A DNA stretch of 41,613 bases from CAYVQU01 sp964453155 (GCA_964453155.1 CAYVQU010000023.1:1-41613), one strand, 5' to 3'; numbered from the stretch's first letter, positions 1-8,001 are shown. Notes: generated by a model not told the origin, from the sequence alone. Translations and numbers: made by a program.

Positions 1-129
1 ACAAGAGTCTACACCATGACTGATCATTTGCATCCTAGATGTAGGGTAGAGAAACAGTGATCAGAAATTACATCGTTCATCGGCTACTGATTACCGATAA
101 CTGTTTACTGCTAACTACTCACTAATACT
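1..129. other. intergenic lead-in with periodic short words
   Basis: No coding sequence is supported here. The part from about 80 to 129 is built of recurring short words (ctgatta, ctgtttactg, ctaactac, cactaat) and runs to within three bases of the start codon at 130. The last bases before that start (ctcactaat then three bases then ATG) closely resemble those before the start at 8071 (cccactaat then three bases then ATG). No Shine-Dalgarno sequence is visible. It appears to belong to the same class of intergenic element as the hairpins at 876-934 and 7999-8064. Confidence 0.4.
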
Positions 130-894
130 ATGACTGAAGTTCTCGCTCTCATCCCCGCCCGCGGCGGCTCAAAATCGATCCCGCGTAAAAACATCATCGA
201 CTTTGCGGGTTTTCCCCTCATTGCGTACAGCATTGCGGCTGGTTTGCAGGCCAAAACTGTTAACCGCGTGATGGTTTCCACCGACGATGAAGAAATCGCG
301 GCCATTTCACGGCAGTATGGTGCTGAAACACCATTCCTGCGGCCTGATGAGCATTCTCAGGATAATACCCCTGACCTACCGGTTTTCGTGCATGCTTTAG
401 AGTGGTTGGCCGAAAATGAGGGGTATCGGCCGGATATTGTCGTCCAACTACGACCAACCTCCCCTTTCCGGCGGGTTAGGCATATCGATGATGCCGTTTA
501 CCGCCTCATTGAACACCCGGAGGCTGATGCGGTTCGGACAGTCTGTATCCCCTTTCAAAACCCCTTCAAAATGTGGAAGATCGGGCCTGACGGTATTATG
601 CAGCCCATTGGTATCGACCTGGGTGTCCCTGATGAACCTTACAACCAACCTCGTCAGATCCTTCCCGAAATTTTTTGGCAAACTGGCTATGTCGATGCTG
701 CCTGGGCGGATACTGTCATGACGAAAAATTCAATGACGGGGGATGCTATTCTCCCATTAATCATTGACCCCTCCGAATGGGTCGATATCGACTCGCCCGA
801 TGATTGGCGGCGAGCAGAGCAGCTTATTAACAGCGGGGATGTTACATTAGACGATTTAGGATTTCAAATAAAAAACGTGAAACGTGTTTCGTGA
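130..894 (+). CDS. acylneuraminate (CMP-sugar) cytidylyltransferase
   Basis: This 254-residue protein should couple CTP to an acidic nonulosonic sugar to give CMP-sugar in the cytoplasm. The N-terminal nucleotide-binding motif ARGGSKSIPRKN lies at residues 10-21, QLRPTSPFR at 106-114, and the acidic C-terminal motif DIDSPDDW at about 229-236, all typical of the NeuA/KdsB-like family. The length slightly exceeds the usual 220-235, and the extra tail (about residues 237-254) runs into a hairpin repeat (876-934), so the last few residues are probably encoded by that element. The NeuB-type synthase follows directly, which supports a nonulosonate substrate. Whether that is sialic, legionaminic, pseudaminic or another acid cannot be read from the sequence. 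No Shine-Dalgarno sequence precedes the ATG. Confidence 0.88.
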   Translation: MTEVLALIPARGGSKSIPRKNIIDFAGFPLIAYSIAAGLQAKTVNRVMVSTDDEEIAAISRQYGAETPFLRPDEHSQDNTPDLPVFVHALEWLAENEGYRPDIVVQLRPTSPFRRVRHIDDAVYRLIEHPEADAVRTVCIPFQNPFKMWKIGPDGIMQPIGIDLGVPDEPYNQPRQILPEIFWQTGYVDAAWADTVMTKNSMTGDAILPLIIDPSEWVDIDSPDDWRRAEQLINSGDVTLDDLGFQIKNVKRVS

Positions 895-934
895 AACGTG
901 AAATCTCTTCACGCTCCACGTGCTACGCTCCACG
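876..934. repeat. imperfect hairpin element of cgtg/cacg words
   Basis: Two 27-base arms (876-902 and 908-934) are inverted relative to each other with about 19 of 27 positions paired, separated by a 5-base loop. The left arm repeats cgtgaaa-type words and the right arm repeats ctccacg-type words. The left arm contains the stop codon of the cytidylyltransferase at 892-894 and supplies its last codons. The right arm ends just before the Shine-Dalgarno of the next gene. Confidence 0.6.
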
Positions 935-940
935 CCTCAC

Positions 941-944
941 GGAG
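941..944 (+). promoter_or_regulatory. ribosome binding site fixing the NeuB start
   Basis: GGAG lies six bases before ATG 951. It supports 951 as the start rather than the in-frame upstream ATG at 891, which would translate through the hairpin element. Confidence 0.6.
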
Positions 945-950
945 TATTCC

Positions 951-2837
951 ATGCCTGAAATAAAAATCGGCGACCGCCTTGTTGGCGATGGTCACCCAAC
1001 ATATGTCATTGCCGAAATTGGCGTAAATCATAACGGCATTTTAGATTATGCCTTCCAACTCATCGATGCCTCAGTGCGCGCTGGAGCAGATGCGGTCAAA
1101 TTTCAGAAACGTAACTTGGAAAAACTGTACCCGCTCAAATACCTTGAAAATTCCAATGTTGGCGAGAAAAACCTGAATTATTTGCTGCCCATTTTGCAGC
1201 GCGTCGAACTCTCGGATGAGGATTATTATCGCTTGGTGGAGTATTGCGACCGAAAAGGGATCACTTTTATGTGTTCGGCTTTCGATGAAGATAGCGCCGA
1301 TTTCATCGAGAAACTCGGGGTTCCGGCCTATAAAACTGCCTCGGCCGATATGATCAATCTGCCGCTCTTGGATTACCTGGTTAAGAAAGAGAAGCCAATT
1401 ATTCTGTCTACTGGTATGTCCCGCTGGGAAGAAGTGGTGACTACGGTGGATTTTCTCAAAGAACATCAGGCTGAATTTGCCCTCCTACACTGCAATAGTG
1501 CCTATCCGGCCGCCTTTGAAGACATCAATTTACGGTTTATGGATAAATTGCGGGAGTTTGAGGTTCCCGTTGGTTATTCGGGACATGAGCGCGGCATTTC
1601 GGTATCAACTGTCGCGGCAGCGCTGGGGGCTTGCATCATAGAACGACATATCACCCTCGATCGCACGATGGATGGACCCGACCACGCGGCCAGTTTAGAG
1701 CCCCAGGGTTTTTCCAAGATGGTTCGGGATATCCGACAGGTGACGCAGGCGCTGGGCACCGGGAAAGAAAAATACTTCACTATGGGTGAAATCCTAAACC
1801 GGGAAGTATTGGCTAAAAGCCTGGTCGCAACACAACGAATTTTACCTGGAGACAAAATCACGAGCGAAATGATTACGGTTAAGGGCCCCGGACAGGGTCT
1901 CTCTCCGCAACGATACACTGAGTTATTGGGCCGGATCGCAGAACGAGAGATTGAATTGGATGATCCCTTCTTGGATCGGGATTTGGGTGAAAAGATTACC
2001 CTGGATTTGGAGAAAACCCTCCCAATGCCATGGGGATTTGTGGTCCGTTTCAATGATTTCAAAGCTGTACAGGAACAGTACAATTTCCCGCTTTTAGAAT
2101 TCCATTTCACTGATAAAGATTTAGATGATCCTTATCCAGGTGATGATCTCGACATTCAATTGATTGTCCACGCTCCTGAATTTTGGGGGAACCATCTAGT
2201 AGATTTATGCACCTTTGACGATAACCAACGCCAGGCTTCGATTGACCTGATGCAGCGCTCGATCAATGTCACTCGTGAGATGGCTCCCCACTTTAGAGGA
2301 ACTCCCAAGATTGTAGTTCATCCAGGAGCCGCCAGTCTTGACTATCCGATTGATGATCGCCGTGGGCTTTACGACAATCTTCGCCGCTCGGTAGAAGCTT
2401 TGGATTTTGACGATGTCGAACTATTGATTGAAAATTTACCAGCCCATCCCTGGTATTTTGGGGGGCAATGGCTGACCAATGCTTTCATGGATGCCTATGA
2501 AATTAAAGATTTCCTGGATTCAATGGGGCTAAAAACCTGCTTCGACACTTCTCATAGTAAATTATATTGTAATTGGGCGAACGTTGATTTCTATGAGCAG
2601 ACTAAGGTGATTCTTCCCTATGTTTCTCATCTGCACTTGTCAGATGCCTCCGGTTTGGATGGTGAAGGTCTCCAGGTAGGGGAGGGTACCATTGATTGGG
2701 TCAAATTCTTCCAGGTTGCCAAGGGCTACCGCGGCACCATGATCCCTGAAATCTGGCGCGGTCATCAACGCGGCGGCGAAGGCTTTATCATCGCCATCAA
2801 TCGCCTGACAGAAGCCTATTTTCAAGCTTTAGAATAA
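951..2837 (+). CDS. neuB: NeuB-type nonulosonate synthase fused to a xylose-isomerase-like TIM barrel
   Basis: This 628-residue protein has three parts. Residues 1-275 are a NeuB-type synthase, which condenses phosphoenolpyruvate with a six-carbon N-acyl amino sugar; AEIGVNHNG is at 21-29, FQKR at 51-54, GYSGHE at 208-213 and ERHIT at 231-235. Residues about 282-347 form a SAF/antifreeze-like domain, the normal end of NeuB proteins (about 350 residues). Residues about 360-628 are an additional TIM barrel resembling sugar-phosphate isomerase/epimerases (AP-endonuclease-2 superfamily). It retains plausible metal ligands: H407, H457, E494 (IENLP), D532/H535 (FDTSH), H562 (HLHLSD) and E600. The second domain may prepare the sugar substrate or act on the product; this is inference. 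Start 951 is chosen for its Shine-Dalgarno. Confidence 0.87.
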   Translation: MPEIKIGDRLVGDGHPTYVIAEIGVNHNGILDYAFQLIDASVRAGADAVKFQKRNLEKLYPLKYLENSNVGEKNLNYLLPILQRVELSDEDYYRLVEYCDRKGITFMCSAFDEDSADFIEKLGVPAYKTASADMINLPLLDYLVKKEKPIILSTGMSRWEEVVTTVDFLKEHQAEFALLHCNSAYPAAFEDINLRFMDKLREFEVPVGYSGHERGISVSTVAAALGACIIERHITLDRTMDGPDHAASLEPQGFSKMVRDIRQVTQALGTGKEKYFTMGEILNREVLAKSLVATQRILPGDKITSEMITVKGPGQGLSPQRYTELLGRIAEREIELDDPFLDRDLGEKITLDLEKTLPMPWGFVVRFNDFKAVQEQYNFPLLEFHFTDKDLDDPYPGDDLDIQLIVHAPEFWGNHLVDLCTFDDNQRQASIDLMQRSINVTREMAPHFRGTPKIVVHPGAASLDYPIDDRRGLYDNLRRSVEALDFDDVELLIENLPAHPWYFGGQWLTNAFMDAYEIKDFLDSMGLKTCFDTSHSKLYCNWANVDFYEQTKVILPYVSHLHLSDASGLDGEGLQVGEGTIDWVKFFQVAKGYRGTMIPEIWRGHQRGGEGFIIAINRLTEAYFQALE

Positions 2838-2844
2838 ATTCGCT

Positions 2845-2893
2845 ACAAAGAACACGAAGGTACAAAAAGTTTATATTCCTTCGTGCTCTTTGT
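2845..2893. repeat. hairpin element of cttcgtg/ctttgtg type
   Basis: Arm acaaagaacacgaagg (2845-2860) pairs with ccttcgtgctctttgt (2878-2893), 15 of 16 positions, around a 17-base loop. It fills the gap between the NeuB fusion and the next gene, whose ATG (2912) lacks a clear Shine-Dalgarno. There is no U-run after the stem, so it does not look like a standard intrinsic terminator. Confidence 0.7.
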
Positions 2894-2911
2894 GTCCTCA
2901 GTGGTAAAAAA

Positions 2912-4555
2912 ATGACATTGGAAGGAAAACCACCTTTAACATTCAAACGCCGCCTGGAAAATGTTTGGCTGAGGCTGCAACGCGATTGGCGGATTTACAG
3001 CCTGAATCAACAAGTTAAACGCCAGGCAAATCCCGATCAAACCCAGAAGCCGGTCGCCATTTTCAATGCCTCCACTCGTCTGGCTGGTTTTAGTCAAAAC
3101 GCAGCTTTCAATTTGCTGACCACATGGGGCTTGCAATTAGCGGACATCCCCATCGTACACTTCTCCTGTCAGGCTGGCATGTCTCGCTGTGTGTTGGGTA
3201 CCAACCTCGACGATCACAATCAGGAACCACCGTGCGCGGCCTGTATGGCACAATCCAGACGGGTGCTGCGATCTTCGGACGTCCACGGTTTTTCTTACCA
3301 GGAAGATTCTCAGCTTGCGGCTGACCTCCAAAATCTCACTATCGACCAACTTAGCAATTACAAGTTAACCGTTCACAATTCACCATTAAATATCGGAGCC
3401 TTGGTATTGCCCTCCCTCCGCTGGTCCCTCCGACGGCATCATCTCAAAGATGATGAGTCGACGCGATTTTTATTACGGGAATACATTAAATCGGCGTACC
3501 ATGTGGGTTTGGAATTTGGTAGATTTCTGGATGAAGTTGATCCTCAGATGGTATTGGTCTTCAATGGGACCATGTTCCCCGAGGCGATAGCCCGGTGGGT
3601 GGCTAAACAGCGCGGCCTACGGGTGACCACTCACGAGGTCGGGTTTCAGCCTTTCTCGACTTTTTTTACGGATGGCGAAGCAACTGCCTACCCAATGCAA
3701 ATCCCCGATGATTTTGAGTTAAATTCGGCCCAAAACGAGAAGCTCGATGCCTATCTCAGTCAGCGTTTTAAAGGCGAGTTCACGATGGCCGGAATCCGGT
3801 TTTGGCCCGAAATCAGCGGGTTGGACGAAGAATTTCTAGCCGAAGCCGAGAAATTTGAACAAATCGTGCCGGTCTTTACTAATGTGATCAACGATACCAG
3901 CCAGGTGCATGCCTGTACGGTTTTCGATGAAATGTACGATTGGTTGGCCCATGTGGTAGAGATCATCATGGAGCATCCCGAAACCCTGTTTGTGATTCGG
4001 GCCCATCCTGATGAAAAACGGATCGGCACCCACAAACACAGCCGCCAGCCGGTCAGTGATTGGGTGGCTGATAATGATGTGTTGGATTTGCCAAACGTGC
4101 TGTTTGTGGATGCGTTTGAACCCCTGAGTTCGTATGATTTGATGCAGCGCTCGAAATTCATCATTGTGTACAATTCTTCAATTGGATTGGAAGCTTCGTT
4201 GATGGGGGTGCCAGTGTTGTGTGGGGGCAAAGCGCGGTATACCCAGTATCCCACGGTATTTTTCCCGCAAACCAAGATCGCGTATCAAGATAAAGCCCGT
4301 GAATTTTTAACCGCAGATGAAATCCAAATCCCCTCAGAATTCCAACGAAATGCCCGGCGCGTGTTGTATTGGCAACTATTTCGTTCGGCGATGCCGTTGA
4401 AACGCTATTTGAGAGCTCATCCCACCCCGGGGTATGTTCAATTGAAGCCCTTTACCTGGCGGGATTTGTTACCCGAGAATTCTCAATCAATTACGATTAT
4501 CATTGAGGGTTTATTGGAAGGTAAGCCGTTTGTCTTGCCGGAGGATCAGCACTAA
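2912..4555 (+). CDS. capsule-polysaccharide-synthesis-like transferase (GT-B type)
   Basis: This 547-residue soluble protein resembles the Capsule_synth/KpsS-like group of polysaccharide transferases. The C-terminal half carries FVIRAHPDE, then YNSSIGLEASLMGVPVLCGG, a typical GT-B donor-binding region with a Glu in the GLEAS turn. The N-terminal half has a cysteine cluster: C86-x6-C93-x14-C108-x2-C111. Such a cluster could bind a metal, but I cannot show that. No membrane segments or signal peptide are visible. Its place between a nonulosonate module and sulfotransferases fits transfer of a sugar, perhaps an acidic one, onto the growing glycan. The donor and acceptor are not predictable. Confidence 0.65.
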   Translation: MTLEGKPPLTFKRRLENVWLRLQRDWRIYSLNQQVKRQANPDQTQKPVAIFNASTRLAGFSQNAAFNLLTTWGLQLADIPIVHFSCQAGMSRCVLGTNLDDHNQEPPCAACMAQSRRVLRSSDVHGFSYQEDSQLAADLQNLTIDQLSNYKLTVHNSPLNIGALVLPSLRWSLRRHHLKDDESTRFLLREYIKSAYHVGLEFGRFLDEVDPQMVLVFNGTMFPEAIARWVAKQRGLRVTTHEVGFQPFSTFFTDGEATAYPMQIPDDFELNSAQNEKLDAYLSQRFKGEFTMAGIRFWPEISGLDEEFLAEAEKFEQIVPVFTNVINDTSQVHACTVFDEMYDWLAHVVEIIMEHPETLFVIRAHPDEKRIGTHKHSRQPVSDWVADNDVLDLPNVLFVDAFEPLSSYDLMQRSKFIIVYNSSIGLEASLMGVPVLCGGKARYTQYPTVFFPQTKIAYQDKAREFLTADEIQIPSEFQRNARRVLYWQLFRSAMPLKRYLRAHPTPGYVQLKPFTWRDLLPENSQSITIIIEGLLEGKPFVLPEDQH

Positions 4556-4559
4556 AGCT

Positions 4560-4579
4560 CAAAGAGCCGTATTTCTTTG
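4560..4579. repeat. weak hairpin remnant (caaaga/tctttg)
   Basis: A 6-bp stem (4560-4565 with 4574-4579) lies in the 33-bp gap before the first sulfotransferase. Its words resemble the hairpin at 2845-2893, so it may be a decayed copy. The similarity is weak. Confidence 0.25.
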
Positions 4580-4588
4580 TGATTCATC

Positions 4589-5473
4589 ATGCTAAAAGAA
4601 TCAGGAAAACACTGGCTAAAACAAATTCGGTGGCAATTGCGCCGACTGCGCGTCGTAAATAAGTATGGCGTTGCCGCGGTTGAGAATGCGCCCATCGTTT
4701 TTGGTAATGCAATGCCGAAGTCTGGGTCGCATTTGTTGACCCAAATTTTAGAGGGTTTGATGGAATTGGGTCCCTTTGTTGATCCAGGGTTTCCACCCGT
4801 GAATCGCTCTGAAGCCAACCGACCGCTTTCCGATGATCAAATCCTAAAAAACATCGAACGCATGCGGCCCGGTGATATCCGATATGGTTATATACATGCC
4901 AAAGAACCGTATTTGTCATTGTTCCAGAATTCAAAGCGGGCGACGATTTTCATTTACCGCGACCCGCGCGATATGTTAGTATCACATGTTTTCTATGCGA
5001 CCGATATGTATCCTGGCCATGGCATGCATAAGTATTACACTGAAAAACTAACCACGATTGAAGAACGCCTGAGCGCGGCTATTGAGGGGGTTACCGAACC
5101 GGGTTATGAACTCGCCAGCGTCAAACAGCGCTACGAATCCTACCAGGATTGGTTGACCCAGCCCCAAATCCTTAGCGTGAAATTCGAAGATCTGATTTTG
5201 GATCGCGAGCGCGCGTTGGGTCGTATTCTCGACTATCTTTCAGCCTTCAACCCTTCGACAAGCTCAGGGCAAACTCTGCAAATTTCAACGGACCGTGATT
5301 ACGCGATTTCTGTATTAGCCAACAACATTGCTCCCCGAAAATCTGGCACCTTCCGCAAAGGTCAACCTGGGAATTGGCGCGAGCATTTCACTCCAGCGAA
5401 TAAGAGATTGTTCAATGCGGTCGCCGGTGATTTGCTCGTCCGGTTGGGGTATGAAGAAGATAGTGATTGGTGA
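4589..5473 (+). CDS. sulfotransferase (PAPS-dependent), first of a tandem pair
   Basis: This 294-residue protein should transfer sulfate from PAPS to a glycan or other acceptor. The 5'-phosphosulfate loop is MPKSGSHLL (residues about 42-50), the 3'-phosphate motif is IYRDPRDMLVSH (about 128-139), and the C-terminal RKGQPGNWREHFT matches the usual RKGxxGDWKxxFT nucleotide-binding motif. The protein is cytoplasmic in type. It is homologous along its length to the next gene (292 residues), so the two are probably a tandem duplication. Residues about 221-229 (NPSTSSGQT) are an insertion of about seven residues relative to that paralogue, encoded by a palindromic repeat at 5250-5273. The reading frame stays intact and the C-terminal motif is preserved, so the enzyme may still work. 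Confidence 0.88.
   Translation: MLKESGKHWLKQIRWQLRRLRVVNKYGVAAVENAPIVFGNAMPKSGSHLLTQILEGLMELGPFVDPGFPPVNRSEANRPLSDDQILKNIERMRPGDIRYGYIHAKEPYLSLFQNSKRATIFIYRDPRDMLVSHVFYATDMYPGHGMHKYYTEKLTTIEERLSAAIEGVTEPGYELASVKQRYESYQDWLTQPQILSVKFEDLILDRERALGRILDYLSAFNPSTSSGQTLQISTDRDYAISVLANNIAPRKSGTFRKGQPGNWREHFTPANKRLFNAVAGDLLVRLGYEEDSDW
5250..5273 (+). repeat. PSTSSGQ-encoding dispersed repeat inserted in a gene
   Basis: The core cccttcgacaagctcagggc (5251-5270) is the well-known short dispersed repeat that occurs in many genomes, including Chloroflexota, and is read as PSTSSGQ in this frame. The ends are complementary (gccct against agggc in the extended unit). It sits in frame inside the first sulfotransferase and corresponds to an approximately 7-codon excess over the tandem paralogue. 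Confidence 0.75.
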
Positions 5474-5492
5474 CCAGGGATTCGAAATCATC

Positions 5493-6371
5493 ATGGGCAT
5501 GTACTCGATCTTCAATCTCCAATCCCAAATCATCACTCTTAAATTGCTTCGCCGCGCTTACCGGCGGACTCTCGCCGCTTTCCAGCACGGGGCACTCACG
5601 AAGACTCCGATTTTCTTTGCCAATTCGTTTCCCAAGAGTGGCACTCATTTATTAACCCAAGTATTACACGGTTTGACCCAAATTGGCCCGGCAGTGGACG
5701 CTGGATTACCGGCGGTAGTAATGTATACGGGGACGACCGGGCAGCCGCGGGCTGAACGAGATATTGTGGCTGATCTTCACCGATTGAAACCCGGGGATAT
5801 TGCCTATGGACATCTACATTCCCGCCCTGATGTTCGCGCTGAATTGACCCGCTGGGGTGTCGCGCCATTTTTCATTTATCGCGATCCGCGGGATGTGGTG
5901 GTGTCCCATGTGCATTACGTCACCGAGATGGAACCGCATCATGTTCATCATGCGTATTATGCTAAAACGCTGAAAGATTTTGATGAGCGGTTGATGACAA
6001 GTATTTTGGGACGACCAGAATTGGAAATTCCTTTCCCAAATGTTTGGGGGCGATTCGAGCCCTATCTAGGCTGGCTGGAATGCCCTGAAGTTTTGACGCT
6101 GCAGTTTGAAGATTTCATCACCCATCGGGCCGCGACCCTTGAACGGGTTCTGGATCACGCCCAAAGATGTGGATTTGTAGTTAAAACTTCGAGAGAGCAG
6201 GCGCTGCGGGTGCTGGATTCAGCCATAAATCCAGAACAATCACCGACCTTTAGAAGTGGTAAAGTTGGCAAATGGCGCGCGGCGTTTAAGTCTTCTCATA
6301 AAAAAACATTTAAAAACGTGGCCGGAGATTTATTGATTCGCCTCGGCTACGAGACCTCCAATGACTGGTAA
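5493..6371 (+). CDS. sulfotransferase (PAPS-dependent), second of a tandem pair
   Basis: This 292-residue paralogue of the preceding gene has the PAPS-binding loop FPKSGTHLL, the 3'-phosphate motif IYRDPRDVVVSH, and a C-terminal FRSGKVGKWRAAF in place of the RKGxxGxW motif. The frame is open upstream to 5328, but that part overlaps the first sulfotransferase in another frame. The ATG at 5493 (or 5499) gives a protein matching the paralogue's length and lies 19 bp after its stop, with aggga about 12 bases upstream. The GT2 gene overlaps its 3' end by 11 bp. The acceptor is unknown, but context suggests a sulfated polysaccharide. Confidence 0.86.
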   Translation: MGMYSIFNLQSQIITLKLLRRAYRRTLAAFQHGALTKTPIFFANSFPKSGTHLLTQVLHGLTQIGPAVDAGLPAVVMYTGTTGQPRAERDIVADLHRLKPGDIAYGHLHSRPDVRAELTRWGVAPFFIYRDPRDVVVSHVHYVTEMEPHHVHHAYYAKTLKDFDERLMTSILGRPELEIPFPNVWGRFEPYLGWLECPEVLTLQFEDFITHRAATLERVLDHAQRCGFVVKTSREQALRVLDSAINPEQSPTFRSGKVGKWRAAFKSSHKKTFKNVAGDLLIRLGYETSNDW

Positions 6372-7317
6372 ACCGGCCTGCTCGATTGTCATTCGGGCCT
6401 TCAATGAAGGCCAACACATTGGACGGCTGCTACAGGGGATCCAGGCGCAGACTGTTGATAATGTTGAAGTGATTGTGGTGGATTCGGGGTCAAGCGATGA
6501 GACGGTCGCGATTGCGGAACGGTATGGGAGTAAAATTGTACGCATCACACCCGAAGCGTTTACTTTTGGGCGCTCCCTAAATTGGGGTGTTGCTGCGGCC
6601 ACTGGCGCACTGGTGGTCAATATTAGTGCCCATTGTTACCCGGTGTATCCTGATTGGCTGGAAAAGTTGTTAGCGCCGCTGCGGGACCGTGAAGTGGCAG
6701 TCAGTTATGGCAAACAGCGCGGGGGTAAAACGAATCATTATTCAGAGTATCAATTTTTCCGAAAATATTTCCCCGATGTTTCGCAACCCCGGCAAGGACA
6801 GCCCTATTCCCATAATGCCAACGCGGCTATTCGGCGTTCATTATGGGAACAGCAGCCCTACAATGAAAAAGTGACGGGTTTGGAGGACCTGGCCTGGAGC
6901 AGTTGGGTCCAAGAACAGGGTTATGAAATTGCATACGTGGCCGAAGCTGAAGTTATTCACCTACATGATGAACGACCAGTTCAAGTTCAAAACCGTTACC
7001 GCCGCGAGGCGATTGCCCTCAAGCAAATATTGCCTGAGAGCCAATTCAACGCCTGGAATTTGGTCCGCTTGGGGGTGAGTTCAACGGTATCTGATTGGAT
7101 TCAGGCTCGTCGGGAAGGGGTTCTGCGCCAGGTTTGGAAGAGTATTTTATGGTTCCGGTGGCGGCAGTATTTGGGTACGTACCAGGGATACAATTTTTCT
7201 GGGGAAATTGATGCCCAGTTACACCAAACTTTTTATTATCCACCCGGCAGTTTGGAAAACAAAAAACCGCCCCCCCGCCGAATTCAACCCATCGATTATG
7301 CCCAAACTGAAAACTAG
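6361..7317 (+). CDS. glycosyltransferase family 2
   Basis: This 318-residue GT-A fold transferase has the family 2 start CSIVIRAFNEGQHIGRLL (about 7-24) and VIVVDSGSSDET (38-48). Where most members have a DxD metal motif, this one has NISAHCYP (87-94), a variant found in some GT2 subfamilies. The later GLEDLAWSSWVQEQGY contains the ED pair expected near the catalytic base. There are no membrane helices, so it probably acts at the cytoplasmic face on a lipid-linked or soluble acceptor. It begins inside the end of the sulfotransferase gene, suggesting translational coupling. Confidence 0.87.
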   Translation: MTGKPACSIVIRAFNEGQHIGRLLQGIQAQTVDNVEVIVVDSGSSDETVAIAERYGSKIVRITPEAFTFGRSLNWGVAAATGALVVNISAHCYPVYPDWLEKLLAPLRDREVAVSYGKQRGGKTNHYSEYQFFRKYFPDVSQPRQGQPYSHNANAAIRRSLWEQQPYNEKVTGLEDLAWSSWVQEQGYEIAYVAEAEVIHLHDERPVQVQNRYRREAIALKQILPESQFNAWNLVRLGVSSTVSDWIQARREGVLRQVWKSILWFRWRQYLGTYQGYNFSGEIDAQLHQTFYYPPGSLENKKPPPRRIQPIDYAQTEN

Positions 7318-7332
7318 TATGGAGATTTTTGG

Positions 7333-8001
7333 ATGACAAAAATTGCTGCCTTGGTTCCTATGCGTCACCATTCCCAACGCGTGCCGGGGAAAAATTATCG
7401 CCTGTTAGGGGGAAAACCGCTGTTTCATCACATTATTGCCACCCTGGAGCTGGTGCCAGAGATTTCTGATATTGTGGTTGACACTGATAGTTTAGAGATT
7501 ATCACGGGGTTGAGGGAACATTTTCCAACTGTCACGATCATCGAGCGGCCTGAACACCTGCGGGCGGATGAAATCGCGATGAATGAAATTTTGATGTATG
7601 ATACCGAACAAGTCACGGCGGATTTTTATTTGCAAACACACAGCACCAATCCGGTTCTTAGTGCGGATACGATTTCAGGTGCTGTCCAAACTTTTTTGAA
7701 TAATTATCCTGGACATGATTCATTGTTTTCGGTTACCCGGTGGCAAACCCGATTGTGGGATCAACTGGGCCGCGGCCTCAACCATAATCCGGCCGTGTTG
7801 CTGCAAACCCAAGATTTGCCCCCAGTTTATGAGGAAAATTCCTGTATTTATATTTTCCGCCGCGATACTTTGATTTCGCGGCGCAACCGCCTTGGCGAGC
7901 GCCCCCTGATGTATGAAATCCACGCGGCTGAAGCCTGGGATATTGATGAAGAACTTGATTTTGAGATCACAGATTTTTTAATGAGGAGGAGGGGTGACTA
8001 G
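7333..8001 (+). CDS. acylneuraminate-type cytidylyltransferase, second copy
   Basis: This 222-residue protein belongs to the CMP-sugar synthetase family but is clearly different from the one at 130-894. The nucleotide motif reads PMRHHSQRVPGKN (9-21), with HHSQ where the first copy has GGSK. QTHSTNPVLS is at 101-110 and the C-terminal acidic motif DIDEELDF at 193-200. The changed P-loop suggests a different substrate or altered kinetics. It sits directly before a 2-hydroxyacid dehydrogenase and an SDR enzyme, which suggests activation of an acid sugar those two enzymes make or modify; that is inference. A ggag sequence lies about 8 bases before the ATG. Confidence 0.83.
   Translation: MTKIAALVPMRHHSQRVPGKNYRLLGGKPLFHHIIATLELVPEISDIVVDTDSLEIITGLREHFPTVTIIERPEHLRADEIAMNEILMYDTEQVTADFYLQTHSTNPVLSADTISGAVQTFLNNYPGHDSLFSVTRWQTRLWDQLGRGLNHNPAVLLQTQDLPPVYEENSCIYIFRRDTLISRRNRLGERPLMYEIHAAEAWDIDEELDFEITDFLMRRRGD

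Noticed and set aside
891..950. Upstream in-frame extension of the NeuB fusion (20 residues)
   Set aside because: It translates the hairpin repeat, overlaps the cytidylyltransferase, and the ATG at 951 has a proper ribosome binding site.
1574..2110. 178-residue open frame on the - strand within the NeuB fusion
   Set aside because: It is fully opposite a well-supported gene, has no recognisable motif, and such antisense frames occur throughout the window.
5328..5492. N-terminal extension of the second sulfotransferase (55 residues)
   Set aside because: It overlaps the coding region of the first sulfotransferase in another frame, and start 5493 gives the paralogue's length.
7333..8001. The second cytidylyltransferase as a recent duplicate of the first
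   Set aside because: The two share only family motifs; the nucleotide loop and most of the sequence differ, so they are old paralogues or separately acquired.
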